Part shown: in pieces, positions 43,530 to 51,423 of the stretch
Numbering within the stretch: position 1 is the first letter of the stretch
Layout: each line of letters begins with the position of its first letter
Source: Methyloprofundus sp.
GTDB lineage: Bacteria; Pseudomonadota; Gammaproteobacteria; Methylococcales; Methylomonadaceae
Direction of reading: 5' to 3'
DNA length: 51,423 nt
NCBI GenBank assembly: GCA_012960135.1
Contig: DUBW01000091.1
Location: 1 to 51,423 of the forward strand
Program-made: the position numbers and the translations under genes
Notes under the pieces: generated by a model
Told to the model about the DNA's origin: nothing
The model's input: the letters and a program-made list of their open reading frames with translations, nothing else
Database searches by the model: none

Positions 43530-46130
43530 ATGAAATTATTGTTTAAATTAATAGTTGTACTGTTAATAGTCGGCATTTTTGCTTATTTTACCGCCGAGTT
43601 TTTGATGGAGTTATGGTGGTTTCGCTCATTAGATCTGGGCGGCTTTTTTGTGCTGCGTGAAACTTATGACTGGCTGGTGAAAATTGGCACGACCATTCTT
43701 TTAACATGCCTTGTTTATTTAAACTTTTCTTATATTCCCCGTGCATTATCACTGCATCAGGATGCAGATAATAAAGGTCTACTCGCTTTTCTACAAAACC
43801 ATAAGAAAATATTGTGGCTGTTATCTTTACTCATTGTTATTCCCCTTTTAATTCCGGTTTATGTGAACTGGGAAAGTTTTTTATTATTCTATTTTGGTGC
43901 CCAGTCAGAATTGGTTGATCCTGCCTATGGGGAAAACATCAGTTATTATTTCTTTTCCTATCCTGTCTATGTATTGATTCAAGAGGAATTGCTGTGGGTC
44001 TTTAGCCTGTTACTCGCTGTTGTCAGTTTTTTGTACTTTGTGTTTTATAAAAAGCATAAGGATAAGCTGCAGGAATTTCCTGCTGCTGCCAGATTACATA
44101 TAGCCAAACTAGTCGTGATTTTGATTATTCTACAAGCTTGGTCTATTGCTTTAGAGCGCATTGAAATGCTTTATGAGGATCGGCATTTGCCTGTTTTTTA
44201 CGGGCCGGGGTTTGTGGAAATGAATTATCACTTACCGCTGATTATCCTCAGTTTTCTATTATTCTTGGGTACAGCAATCTGTACTGTTTATAGCTTATAT
44301 AGCGGAAAAAAATATAAACTGGCGCTGGTTCTTGGGCTTTCCTACCTACTGGTGCTGGCGATTAAACAGGTGGATGTTGTACCCAATTGGATTGATGATT
44401 ATTATGTCACTCCACATCCGGTTCAAGCGGAGGCTAAATACATCAAATACAATATCAAGGCTACCTCCGATGCGTTTAATTTTTCAGATATCACCCAGAT
44501 AGATTACACGCTGGAGTCTTCCCTGACACCCTTTGCTGGCCGCGAAATTAGCAAGGAATTAGATGATATTCCAATATGGGATGATAATCTAATATTGCCT
44601 GTATTCGAGCAGTTACAAAGTATTCGCCCGTATTTTAGTTTTTATGAAGTTGCCGTTGATCGTTACGAATTAGGCACTCGAAATGTACAGGTGAATATTG
44701 CCGCACGAGAGCTGGATTATCAAAGTCTTGCCCCCGAAGCAAAAAAATGGCGCAATAGACACTTGGTTTATACGCATGGCTATGGCATGGTCATGTCATC
44801 AGCAAATCAGCGTGCGAACCGGCCGATGCAGTGGTTACTACAAAATTTTGGCCAGACAGTTGAGTTTGATAAATTAAAGCTGACACAGCCTGAGATTTAT
44901 TATGGTCTGGCGGACTATCAATATGCAATTGTGCCTAATTCTGAAGCACTGAGATCAGAAAATAGTGTACTCGGTGATATGCGTTCAGATTATCAGGGGT
45001 CTGGCGGTATTCATCTTGCTTCTCTGTTTACTAAAGCAATCGCATCTACTTTTTTTAAAGATGAGCGTATTTTTTTCTCAGCCGGAATTGATAATAAAAG
45101 CCGCATTCTGGTTCGGCGTAATATTAATGAACGGGTAAAAGCCATTGCACCATTTTTAGAGTTAGACCCAGATCCATACCCGGTTTTGGTCAATCACAAA
45201 ATTTACTGGATAGTGGATGCTTATACCTACTCTAATCGGTACCCCTTGGTTGAACCAATCAAGCTAAGTAAAAATGGCAAGCAGAAGAAATTTAATTACG
45301 CGCGTAACTCAGTCAAAATAATTATTGATGCCTATAATGGTTCGGTAGATTTTTATGTTGTAGATGAAGAAGACCCTATAATCAGAACTTACAGACGTAT
45401 TTATCCAAGCTTATTTAAAGATCTGGCAACCATGCCGAAGCCTTTCATCAAGCACTTGAGTTATCCCAAAGCCTGGTTTACGCTACAAATGAAGTTATAT
45501 TCACGTTTTCACCAGACTGATCCCACTATTTTTTATCAGCAGAGTGAAGCGCTTGAATTGGCAAGCATGGATGAAAAGCCAATAGAGCCGTATTTTTTGA
45601 CTCTGGATATTGATGAGCTTGCTGGTGCCTCATCTGAAGACCAGGATAAATTCGTTCTAGTAAGCCCTATGTCACCCTTAGGGCGTAAGAACCTGGATTC
45701 AGTTGCCATTGCAGGGTGCTTGACTGCGATTCACTGTAAGGAACATTATCAGGATGATATTTATATTTATAAGTTTTCTAACCAGATACAAGTAGAGGGG
45801 CCGGCTCAAATCAGTGCCCTGATGAATCAGAACCATGATATATCGAGCCAGTTTACTTTATGGAATCAGCGAGGTTCCAAAGTGATACGCGGACGGATCA
45901 TTATTGTGCCAGTTGAGCACTCGCTGCTTTATATTCAGCCCATCTATCTAGCGGCGACTGCAAAGCAGGGGTTTCCTAGCCTGACAAAAGTGATTGTAGC
46001 AATGAACCGGCATACAGCAATGGCCGATTCTCTGGCCGAGGCTTTTGAGCAGTTACAGATAAAAGTGACAACAACGCAGACGTCAGAATTGCCAGGGATC
46101 TCTCATGACCCCGAAATAGATTCGCCATAA
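43530..46130 (+). CDS. UPF0182 family large membrane protein
   Basis: The 866-residue protein is a member of the UPF0182 (COG1615) family, of unknown function. It has about seven membrane segments in the first 300 residues, then a large soluble part (about 320-866). Family-like stretches include YDWLVKIGTT, LERIEMLYEDR, PRNVQVN-like ELGTRNVQVNIAAREL, YTHGYGMVMS, YGLADYQYAIV and GLP-type SPMSPLGRKNLDSV. It follows the cyclophilin gene by 16 bases and probably shares its transcript. Confidence 0.85.
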   Translation: MKLLFKLIVVLLIVGIFAYFTAEFLMELWWFRSLDLGGFFVLRETYDWLVKIGTTILLTCLVYLNFSYIPRALSLHQDADNKGLLAFLQNHKKILWLLSLLIVIPLLIPVYVNWESFLLFYFGAQSELVDPAYGENISYYFFSYPVYVLIQEELLWVFSLLLAVVSFLYFVFYKKHKDKLQEFPAAARLHIAKLVVILIILQAWSIALERIEMLYEDRHLPVFYGPGFVEMNYHLPLIILSFLLFLGTAICTVYSLYSGKKYKLALVLGLSYLLVLAIKQVDVVPNWIDDYYVTPHPVQAEAKYIKYNIKATSDAFNFSDITQIDYTLESSLTPFAGREISKELDDIPIWDDNLILPVFEQLQSIRPYFSFYEVAVDRYELGTRNVQVNIAARELDYQSLAPEAKKWRNRHLVYTHGYGMVMSSANQRANRPMQWLLQNFGQTVEFDKLKLTQPEIYYGLADYQYAIVPNSEALRSENSVLGDMRSDYQGSGGIHLASLFTKAIASTFFKDERIFFSAGIDNKSRILVRRNINERVKAIAPFLELDPDPYPVLVNHKIYWIVDAYTYSNRYPLVEPIKLSKNGKQKKFNYARNSVKIIIDAYNGSVDFYVVDEEDPIIRTYRRIYPSLFKDLATMPKPFIKHLSYPKAWFTLQMKLYSRFHQTDPTIFYQQSEALELASMDEKPIEPYFLTLDIDELAGASSEDQDKFVLVSPMSPLGRKNLDSVAIAGCLTAIHCKEHYQDDIYIYKFSNQIQVEGPAQISALMNQNHDISSQFTLWNQRGSKVIRGRIIIVPVEHSLLYIQPIYLAATAKQGFPSLTKVIVAMNRHTAMADSLAEAFEQLQIKVTTTQTSELPGISHDPEIDSP

Positions 46131-46268
46131 GGCAGGAAGCGTGCACGAAATAATTTAAGCTACTGACTGGTCTTTTTATTCGTTTTTTGTGTTGCAGAAA
46201 CAGTTGCGTAGCTAGCTATGCTCCAGTTTCTAGGCCTTAAATACGAATAAAAATCCTGCGCCAGATGC
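46131..46268. repeat. Stem-loop region after the UPF0182 gene
   Basis: A nested palindrome runs from 46173 to 46253. The outer arms are TTTTTATTCGT / ACGAATAAAAA (11 bp perfect), with an inner AGAAAC / GTTTCT stem and an inner GCGTAGCTAGCTATGC loop region. It lies 42 bases beyond the UPF0182 stop and may be its terminator or a small mobile palindrome. No gene is seen. Confidence 0.5.
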
Positions 46269-46493
46269 TCAACTTATTCCGTGCGGGTTTGCAATAAGTT
46301 GCAACTTAAGCGAGTGAGTCTGTTTGGCAAGGTCTATACAGGCATTACTTAGTTGCATTGTCTTGGATGCAATCTCACAGACGGTATCAGATAGGTTGTT
46401 TAATAAAACAGGACCGTTATCAGCCAATAGGCACACCGGTATGGTGAGTCTGAGCATACCAGATTTTTTGGTTATGGAGAGTATCCAGTACAT
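46269..46493 (-). CDS. Small hypothetical protein
   Basis: A 74-codon frame on the minus strand begins at an ATG at 46493. The last part (NLSDTVCEIASKTMQLSNACIDLAKQTHSLKLQLIAN) looks like an amphipathic helix with regular Leu spacing, which could be a real helical protein. I do not recognise it, and no ribosome-binding site is clear. It sits next to decayed sequence, so it may be a remnant. Confidence 0.3.
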   Translation of the reverse strand: MYWILSITKKSGMLRLTIPVCLLADNGPVLLNNLSDTVCEIASKTMQLSNACIDLAKQTHSLKLQLIANPHGIS

Positions 46494-46535
46494 TCATCAG
46501 TTCAATGATTCTATAGAGGCCTGAGTTATTGCGTC

Positions 46536-47170
46536 ATGGGAGCATTATCGAATATAGGTAAGTCAACCTTATGTGAAGGCTTATTGTCTCAGTGTTTAAG
46601 TGATGGCTACCAGTCCGAACAATTCGCTTATATCAAGTCTATGACTCAATGTATCTAAAAACAAGCGGTCACCATGTTTTGTGAGAAAAAACATATTGCC
46701 AACCAAAGTGTCGGAAGTTCAGTCTTCAACAAAGGATTCACTAGAAATTTGATTGATGGTCTAACAAAACTTTAGATCAGCTATTGAAGGATATAGCTAA
46801 GGAAATATCACGCATTAGTAAAAACAACGCTATCGTTATTATCGATGGGGTAGGAGGGGCGAGTACGGGTAGTGTGGGTGTGGTGTGTGAAACGTGGATA
46901 TAGCAAGAGTATTAGTCACATCTGTACTCTAATTGAGCATGGCGGGTATTGCATCAGCTATAGACGATACCATTCTGGTCGTTAGTTTTATGTAACAAGG
47001 AGGAGTAAAAAACATAGTCCTGGTTTACAATAAAATTGAATCAACAGAGCCTATTAACGTAAAACGCTTTGTAAGCAAACGTTTAGCATAATTGTTGCCA
47101 AACAACCCCGTAATCGATTTTATTCAAAATTACACGCACATAGATAATTATTTATTGTCGACTAGTGCTG
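46536..47170 (+). pseudogene. Decayed P-loop NTPase gene (dethiobiotin-synthase-like)
   Basis: The plus strand encodes a broken P-loop protein in several frames. It begins with a Walker A motif GALSNIGKSTLCEGLL just after the ATG at 46536, then FAYIKSMTQCI and a stop. After a frame change comes IAKEISRISKNNAIVIIDGVGG, a Walker B-like segment. After another, VDIARVLVTSVL, SMAGIASAIDDTILVVSF, KNIVLVYNKIES and VSKRLA follow. At least three frameshifts and several stops interrupt it. The order of motifs fits the SIMIBI-type NTPases (dethiobiotin or cobyrinate synthase-like). It is clearly non-functional. Confidence 0.7.
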
Positions 47171-47190
47171 TACTAGCCGACAATAAAAAG
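47152..47190 (+). terminator. Hairpin downstream of the decayed NTPase gene
   Basis: TTATTGTCG-a-CTAGT-gctgt-ACTAG-c-CGACAATAA is a 14-bp stem with one mismatch and a 5-base loop, followed by AAAAG. In the minus direction the stem is preceded by A and followed by T-rich sequence. It probably was the terminator of the decayed gene. Confidence 0.55.
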
Positions 47191-47466
47191 AGCAGAAAGG
47201 ACCTTTATTGCAAAACTTTAGGGTAGTTTAATCAGTACTATCTCAGAACCGATTAGACAGACACTGTCAGAATTGATCAAAACTAATGTCTGATATAACT
47301 ACTATCAAATGTGAACGACCATAATGCGTAATAGGGTGCTCACAGGTAGTAGTCGACCCATTGCAGCAAGTCAAGATTCTTTTTGATAGGAAGATACTCG
47401 AATCAAGAGGTAAGTAACGCCTTACTTCCTTCTAGATTGCCTTGATATCTGCCTATTATTGGGTGT
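47191..47466. other. Gap before the cold-shock gene
   Basis: No gene is seen in these 276 bases. A short inverted repeat GGTAAG / CTTACC-like (GGTAAGTAACGCCTTACTTCC, about 47408-47428) lies downstream of the minus-strand cold-shock gene and could end its transcript. Confidence 0.3.
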
Positions 47467-47673
47467 TTATAGAGGCTGTACTTTATTTGCACATGGCCCT
47501 TTTTGGCCCTGACCTACTTCATATTCAACGGCTTGACCGTCGTTTAGAGTTGCATAGCTTCCGCCAGCCTGAATTTCAGAGTGATGAACAAATAGATCTT
47601 TACTTCCATCTTCTGGAGTTATAAAGCCAAAACCTTTATCTGCACTAAACCACTTAACTGTACCTTTACTCAT
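47467..47673 (-). CDS. Cold-shock protein (CspA family)
   Basis: The 68-residue protein is a single cold-shock domain, which binds single-stranded RNA and DNA and melts RNA structure. It begins [20 protein letters not shown] with the RNP1 motif KGFGFI (residues 13-18), and RNP2 LFVHH (27-31), followed by [20 protein letters not shown]. The gene is alone, surrounded by decayed or non-coding DNA. Its length and sequence are normal, so it looks functional. Confidence 0.95.
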   Translation of the reverse strand: MSKGTVKWFSADKGFGFITPEDGSKDLFVHHSEIQAGGSYATLNDGQAVEYEVGQGQKGPCANKVQPL

Positions 47674-48233
47674 GTGTCATCTTCTTATTTAAAGGGTGAA
47701 TATAATATTACTATTTTCGCTATCACCATTACGAAAAGAGCTTTCAAATTTGTATAGAAAAAATTAATATACAATTCTCCTCTATTTTTCATGCTTTGAG
47801 ATTTAAAGTCAACATATTTCTAAAATAAGGTAAGTTTTTTAACGATACATTCGCTGAAAATCATGGAAACGGGGCTTAAGCGGAGTGAAAATCTTTAGTC
47901 CCTGATAGCGGTAGGGACGGGTATTTTCTCAAAGCATTTTGTTGCGTAGAGAAAATACAAGGCATTTCGACACCGCGTCAAGCCATTTGAGATCACTAAA
48001 TAAAAAGCCCGCTAGGATTTTATAAATGGACGCAGGGCGAATCAGGGTATCGTAGATTTTAATCAGTCCCGTTAAGCTTTTTCTGCGTTGTGGGCTTGGG
48101 GGAAAAGCCCCATGCTTGCAGAGCAAGTTTGATATCACGAATATGCGACAGGTTGGTTGACATTTAGCGGATTTAATATCATCTTACTTATAGACTATTG
48201 ATAGACTGATTGTTGTCGAAAGCTTAATGATAT
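47674..48233. other. 560-base gap between the cold-shock gene and the dioxygenase remnant
   Basis: This stretch holds the cold-shock gene's long 5' leader region and no recognisable gene. An imperfect palindrome with GAAAAT...TTAGTCCCT / AGGGAC...ATTTTC arms lies at about 47886-47930. On the minus strand, an ATG at about 48160 opens a 34-codon frame (MSTNLSHIRDIKLALQAWGF...) ending in a stop, which might be the start of a lost gene, perhaps a transposase. Support is weak. Confidence 0.35.
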
Positions 48234-48259
48234 CTTGACTTTGTGGCTTGAAATCCCTA
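48234..48259 (+). repeat. 26-bp repeat, copy 2
   Basis: This repeats the element at 110-135 with 24 of 26 bases identical. It lies about 40 bases before the dioxygenase remnant begins. Confidence 0.5.
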
Positions 48260-48300
48260 GTTTTTCTAGGCTTGAAGGGATATGATGAATAACTTAAGAA

Positions 48301-48533
48301 TATTCGAAATTTGGTGAACAGCAATGGTTTAAATAACAATATTTTCTGGCGAAAAAAGGAGAAGTTTTAATTTGGCATGCAAATTTAGTACAGGGTAGTG
48401 AAAAAGCTGTGAATAATGAGGTAACGACAAAAAGCATGATTGTCATTATTATGCGAAAGATGCTGTGGTTTTTCATGGAATCTCTCAGCAACCTACGCAA
48501 AAACAAAATTTAATGAACCTGTCAGAGTTTTAA
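48301..48533 (+). pseudogene. 3' remnant of a phytanoyl-CoA dioxygenase-like (PhyH) gene
   Basis: In the frame starting at 48301 the sequence reads YSKFGEQQWFK, a TAA stop at 48334, then QYFLAKKGEVLIWHANLVQG and SEKAVNNEVTTKSMIV. A frameshift at about 48444 then gives HYYAKDAVVFHGISQQPTQ and a stop at 48531. The WHANL...H-x-G-like and T(R/K)KSM(V/I)xHYY pattern is that of the C-terminal half of PhyH-family Fe(II)/2-oxoglutarate dioxygenases, which carries the second metal His and the 2-oxoglutarate Arg. The 5' part is missing. It lies just upstream of the SLC13 gene. Confidence 0.65.
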
Positions 48534-48541
48534 TAAAGGCT

Positions 48542-50056
48542 ATGGAAAAAGCAAAAATTAATTATAAACATATACTATTAGGTATTCTATTTTTTGTTGG
48601 TATCCTCAGCTTTGTTGATATGGGAGATCGGCCTGAAATTGTGAGAACTTTGGCCATAACTTTTTTAATTGCTTTTTGGTGGTTAACAGAAGCTTTACCA
48701 ATTGGAATGACATCTTTATTGCCCATCGTTTTGTTCCCATTGTTCGGAGTCTTAAACGGTAAAGAAGTTTCTGGTGCATATATAAATTATATTATTTTCT
48801 TATTTATTGGTGGTTTTATAATGGCCTTGGCTATTGAAAAATGGGACCTACATAAAAGAATGGCATTGAAAATATTATCTATTGCGGGAAGTAGTTTTTT
48901 TAGCTTGATGTTTGGTTTTATGCTGTGTTCTTCATTTTTGTCCATGTGGATTTCAAATACAGCAGCAGCGATGATGATGATTCCGATTGGAATTTCCATT
49001 GCAAGTGTTTTGAATAAAAAATATGGAGAAAAAACGATTGAAAAATTCAATACAAATTTGTTTTTAAGTATTGCCTATGCATGTTCTATAGGTGGAGTCG
49101 CTACATTGGTGGGAACGCCACCAAATTTATCTTTTTTACGAATTTCTGAAATATTGTATCCTAATATTCCGGAGATCAGTTTTGCACAATGGATGTTGGC
49201 TGCATTACCTGTAACCATATGTATGTTCGTAGTTACCCTGACTTTTCTTTATTTAACAGGGGTGCCGAAAAAAGAAAATCGTGGGGGTTTGGATAAAAAT
49301 TACTTTAAGAAAGAATACAAGGCTCTAGGTAAAACAACTACCGAACAAAAAAGAGTTTTTTACGTTTTCATGCTTTTGGTGTTTTTATGGCTTTTTAGAA
49401 AAGAATTAGTTTTAGGCTCTTTTTGTATTCCAGGATGGAGTCAGTTATTTGAAAAACCAGGCTTTATCAATGATGGCACTGTCGCTATTTTTATAGCGTT
49501 TTTATTATTTATAATCCCATCATCTAAGAAAAATACGCCATTGGTAACTTGGGAAATCACAAAAAAAATCCCATGGCATGTTGTATTCTTATTAGGAGGA
49601 GGATTTGCGATTGCAAAAGCTTTTGTAAGTTCAGGACTATCTGTTTATTTAGGAAATCAATTAACTAGTTTGGCAAGTTTTTCTGATTTAGGGATGATAA
49701 CGGCTGTGGTTGCAGGCGTTACTTTTTTAACGGAGTTTACTTCCAATACAGCTACTACGGAAATATTATTACCGGTAATTTCAAGTGTTGCCAATATCAT
49801 AAAATTAAACCCCTTGGTGTTAATGCTAGCAGTGACTTTTGCATCTTCTATGGCTTTTATGCTGCCAGCGGCAACCGCGCCGAATGCTTTGGTATTTGGA
49901 ACAGGCAAAATAAAAATGTGGGAAATGGTGAAGGCTGGATTTTTCCTGAATTTGATTGCTATAGTTGTTGTAGTATTGGTACTTTTATTCTGGGTGACCT
50001 ATGTTTTTCAGATTAATTTTCACACCTTTCCCGACTGGGCTTTGGTAAAAAAATAA
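48542..50056 (+). CDS. SLC13/DASS family sodium-coupled anion transporter
   Basis: DASS transporters import dicarboxylates, citrate or sulfate with sodium. The 504-residue protein from the ATG at 48542 has about 11 membrane segments and both Ser-Asn-Thr signatures: WISNTAAAMMMIPIGIS (about 138-154) and TEFTSNTATTEILLPV (about 396-411). It also has LVGTPPNLSFLRI. The open frame runs 34 codons upstream, but that part overlaps the dioxygenase remnant and is not protein-like. The DNA is clearly more AT-rich than the core genes, and it stands alone, suggesting transfer. Substrate cannot be told. Confidence 0.88.
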   Translation: MEKAKINYKHILLGILFFVGILSFVDMGDRPEIVRTLAITFLIAFWWLTEALPIGMTSLLPIVLFPLFGVLNGKEVSGAYINYIIFLFIGGFIMALAIEKWDLHKRMALKILSIAGSSFFSLMFGFMLCSSFLSMWISNTAAAMMMIPIGISIASVLNKKYGEKTIEKFNTNLFLSIAYACSIGGVATLVGTPPNLSFLRISEILYPNIPEISFAQWMLAALPVTICMFVVTLTFLYLTGVPKKENRGGLDKNYFKKEYKALGKTTTEQKRVFYVFMLLVFLWLFRKELVLGSFCIPGWSQLFEKPGFINDGTVAIFIAFLLFIIPSSKKNTPLVTWEITKKIPWHVVFLLGGGFAIAKAFVSSGLSVYLGNQLTSLASFSDLGMITAVVAGVTFLTEFTSNTATTEILLPVISSVANIIKLNPLVLMLAVTFASSMAFMLPAATAPNALVFGTGKIKMWEMVKAGFFLNLIAIVVVVLVLLFWVTYVFQINFHTFPDWALVKK

Positions 50057-50132
50057 AGACTACTAAAAAGGCGTGTTTATAAGTCTTGCATAGATGGTTT
50101 TGAGTCCTGAAAGTTTTTTGTGAATTCAGGTC

Positions 50133-50200
50133 ACTAGATTAAAAGAACAATCTAGTCGTTATCTTTGTAGTTTTTGGAGGGATTTTAAAAAAATCCCCCC
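50133..50200. terminator. Two hairpins after the SLC13 gene
   Basis: ACTAGATT / AATCTAGT (50133-50156, perfect 8 bp) and GGAGGGATTTT / AAAATCCCCCC (50176-50200) lie in the 219-base spacer between two convergent genes. On the minus strand the second is followed by CCAAAAAC, on the plus strand by CAAGTT. They could end the two convergent transcripts. Confidence 0.5.
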
Positions 50201-50275
50201 CAAGTTACATAGACACTTGTTTTTTAAAAATGATGTTTCGGATTCAGGTTATAGTTAACCCTGTTTTCCCCTTAT

Positions 50276-51421
50276 CTAGTTTAACAAATTAGATATTGTG
50301 TTACTTGTAACTAATTTTTCATTATAGTTTACTGACGTTATTGCACCAATTTCTGCAAATGTGTTGTGTGGCGTATCACTCATTTCAATTGCACCATATC
50401 CATCTTTCCCCCAGGTAGAACCCCAAGAATTTCTATAAATCCAATATGGCATACCTTTTGCCGATATACCATAGCCTATTAAAACAACTTGATGATCTGC
50501 TTTTTGATTTAAAAGGGTTACCTGTTTATGAGGGGTTATCATCTTGCTCCTAGCGTCGTGCTGTTCCACCCATTCAGCCCTAATAGCAACGACTAATGGA
50601 CCATGTACTTGTAGTGCGTGTTTAATCTGAGTAACTGTTGTCTCCTCATCTAAAGGATGATACCACCAAGCACTTATATTGTTATCTTGTTTAGATAATA
50701 CAAATTCAGCATCACCAGGTGGAGAATCAGCACACGATGATTCTAAAGGATTATAGATACAGGATTCTGTTGTTGGAATACCATTTGTTAGAATATCAGA
50801 TAATGTATTCTCAAATATCCCCCCCCCACATCTGTTATTATTAGCTGATGTATTTAATGTGTATTGCTCACTTAACGAGACATAATTATTTGATTTTGAT
50901 TGTCTTATCATATCCATTGTAATAAAGGTTTCAATCGCAGATGTTGTTCCGAAATCCCAACATGATGCACATTGACCTTGATTTTTTATTGGGCCTAATA
51001 CACTTTTATTTAATCTATTACATTCATTAGATGCCCAGTTAAGGCTGTCTTCAAACGCATCTGATAATTTATCGCTATCGTCAGGTATGATCAAATCACC
51101 CGGATCAGTGATAAGACGTGTTGTGATTCCTGAGTGGCTATCTATAAGGGATGGATCATACCCAAACTTATAAAGATTGATTGATTCTCTACTCTGCTGA
51201 TTTTTGCCTTGCGGCGAGTAATCAATAAAATTTGGTTTAGTTCGACATGATAATTGTTCAGGAGTAGGTGTCAGATCAGGTATCGATTGATAATCACCTA
51301 AGCCCCAATAATCGCCATAGGGGCTTAAGGAAGAGCTGTGTCGAACCAGCTTAACTTTAAATAAATTTTCATTCACTATCACACACGGTAAATTGACAGT
51401 CAAAGCAGCATCGCTGGTGCC
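50276..51421 (-). CDS. Papain-like (C1 family) cysteine protease, 5' end cut by the window edge
   Basis: The frame is open through the end of the window, so the N-terminus is missing; the internal TTG at 51403 is not necessarily the start. The visible 381 residues hold a papain-type domain in the C-terminal two thirds. The catalytic Cys lies in KNQGQCASCWDFGTTSAIE (Gln and Cys spaced as in papain, at about 142 and 148 counted from 51403), the His in DHQVVLIGYG and the Asn in YWIYRNSWGSTWGKDGYG. All catalytic residues are present, but CWDFG replaces the usual CWAFS. The N-terminal part is Ser- and Pro-rich and unrecognised. It may be secreted. Confidence 0.82.
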   Translation of the reverse strand, partial: GTSDAALTVNLPCVIVNENLFKVKLVRHSSSLSPYGDYWGLGDYQSIPDLTPTPEQLSCRTKPNFIDYSPQGKNQQSRESINLYKFGYDPSLIDSHSGITTRLITDPGDLIIPDDSDKLSDAFEDSLNWASNECNRLNKSVLGPIKNQGQCASCWDFGTTSAIETFITMDMIRQSKSNNYVSLSEQYTLNTSANNNRCGGGIFENTLSDILTNGIPTTESCIYNPLESSCADSPPGDAEFVLSKQDNNISAWWYHPLDEETTVTQIKHALQVHGPLVVAIRAEWVEQHDARSKMITPHKQVTLLNQKADHQVVLIGYGISAKGMPYWIYRNSWGSTWGKDGYGAIEMSDTPHNTFAEIGAITSVNYNEKLVTSNTISNLLN

Positions 51422-51423
51422 AC

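Noticed and set aside
47442-47624. 60-codon plus-strand frame overlapping the cold-shock gene
   Set aside because: It is antisense to the clear CspA-family gene.
47929-48138. 69-codon minus-strand frame near the cold-shock gene
   Set aside because: Its start lies inside a possible remnant in another frame, and the translation resembles nothing known.

Overview
The window is a moderately AT-rich chromosomal segment of a gammaproteobacterium. The gene order maf-yceD-rpmF-plsX-fabH-fabD-fabG-acpP-fabF-pabC-mltG-tmk-holB-pilZ, the lptD-surA pair divergent from amgK-murU, and the PIN-PhoH, YcgN and RimO proteins all fit this class. The overall repertoire suggests a methanotroph-like or Methylococcales-like lineage, but this is an inference from remembered gene content; no diagnostic methane-oxidation gene is present.

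Layout. Bases 1-620 hold a short remnant of an ArdA-type antirestriction gene. Bases 625-11250 hold the lipid and envelope cluster: fatty-acid synthesis, then folate (pabC), murein (mltG), dTMP kinase, DNA polymerase delta' and a PilZ protein. Bases 11320-18480 are on the minus strand: ssb, the threonine genes hom-thrC, an AlaC-type aminotransferase, phoH with a peroxiredoxin, and ycgN. Bases 18680-27490 hold a UDP-glucose dehydrogenase, an atypical LeuB-type dehydrogenase, a zinc block (a ZnuD-like TonB receptor and a Fur/Zur regulator behind a good Zur-box palindrome), and cimA, leuD and leuC. The synthase resembles Leptospira citramalate synthase, so with LeuCD and LeuB the region could make 2-oxobutyrate for isoleucine without threonine deaminase.

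Bases 27840-31480 hold a minus-strand operon: amgK-murU (cell-wall MurNAc recycling), an ABC permease and ATPase with no binding protein, and a small exported protein of 36-residue repeats. Bases 31548-37105 read lptD, surA, a helicase-less DbpA-type RNA-binding protein and RNase D. A START-domain protein, a cupin, rimO, an exported phytochelatin-synthase-like protein, a tungstate-type binding protein and its ATPase without a permease, an exported cyclophilin and a UPF0182 membrane protein follow.

From about 46130 to 48540 the DNA is largely decayed. It holds a broken P-loop NTPase gene, a cold-shock gene, and the broken 3' end of a phytanoyl-CoA-dioxygenase-like gene. The last part holds an SLC13-type transporter and a papain-family protease gene cut by the window edge. 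The most interesting items are the repeat protein and its orphan ABC transporter, the stand-alone DbpA RNA-binding domain, the permease-less tungstate genes, the exported phytochelatin-synthase-like protein, and the bacterial papain-like protease. No tRNA, rRNA, CRISPR array or intact insertion sequence was recognised.
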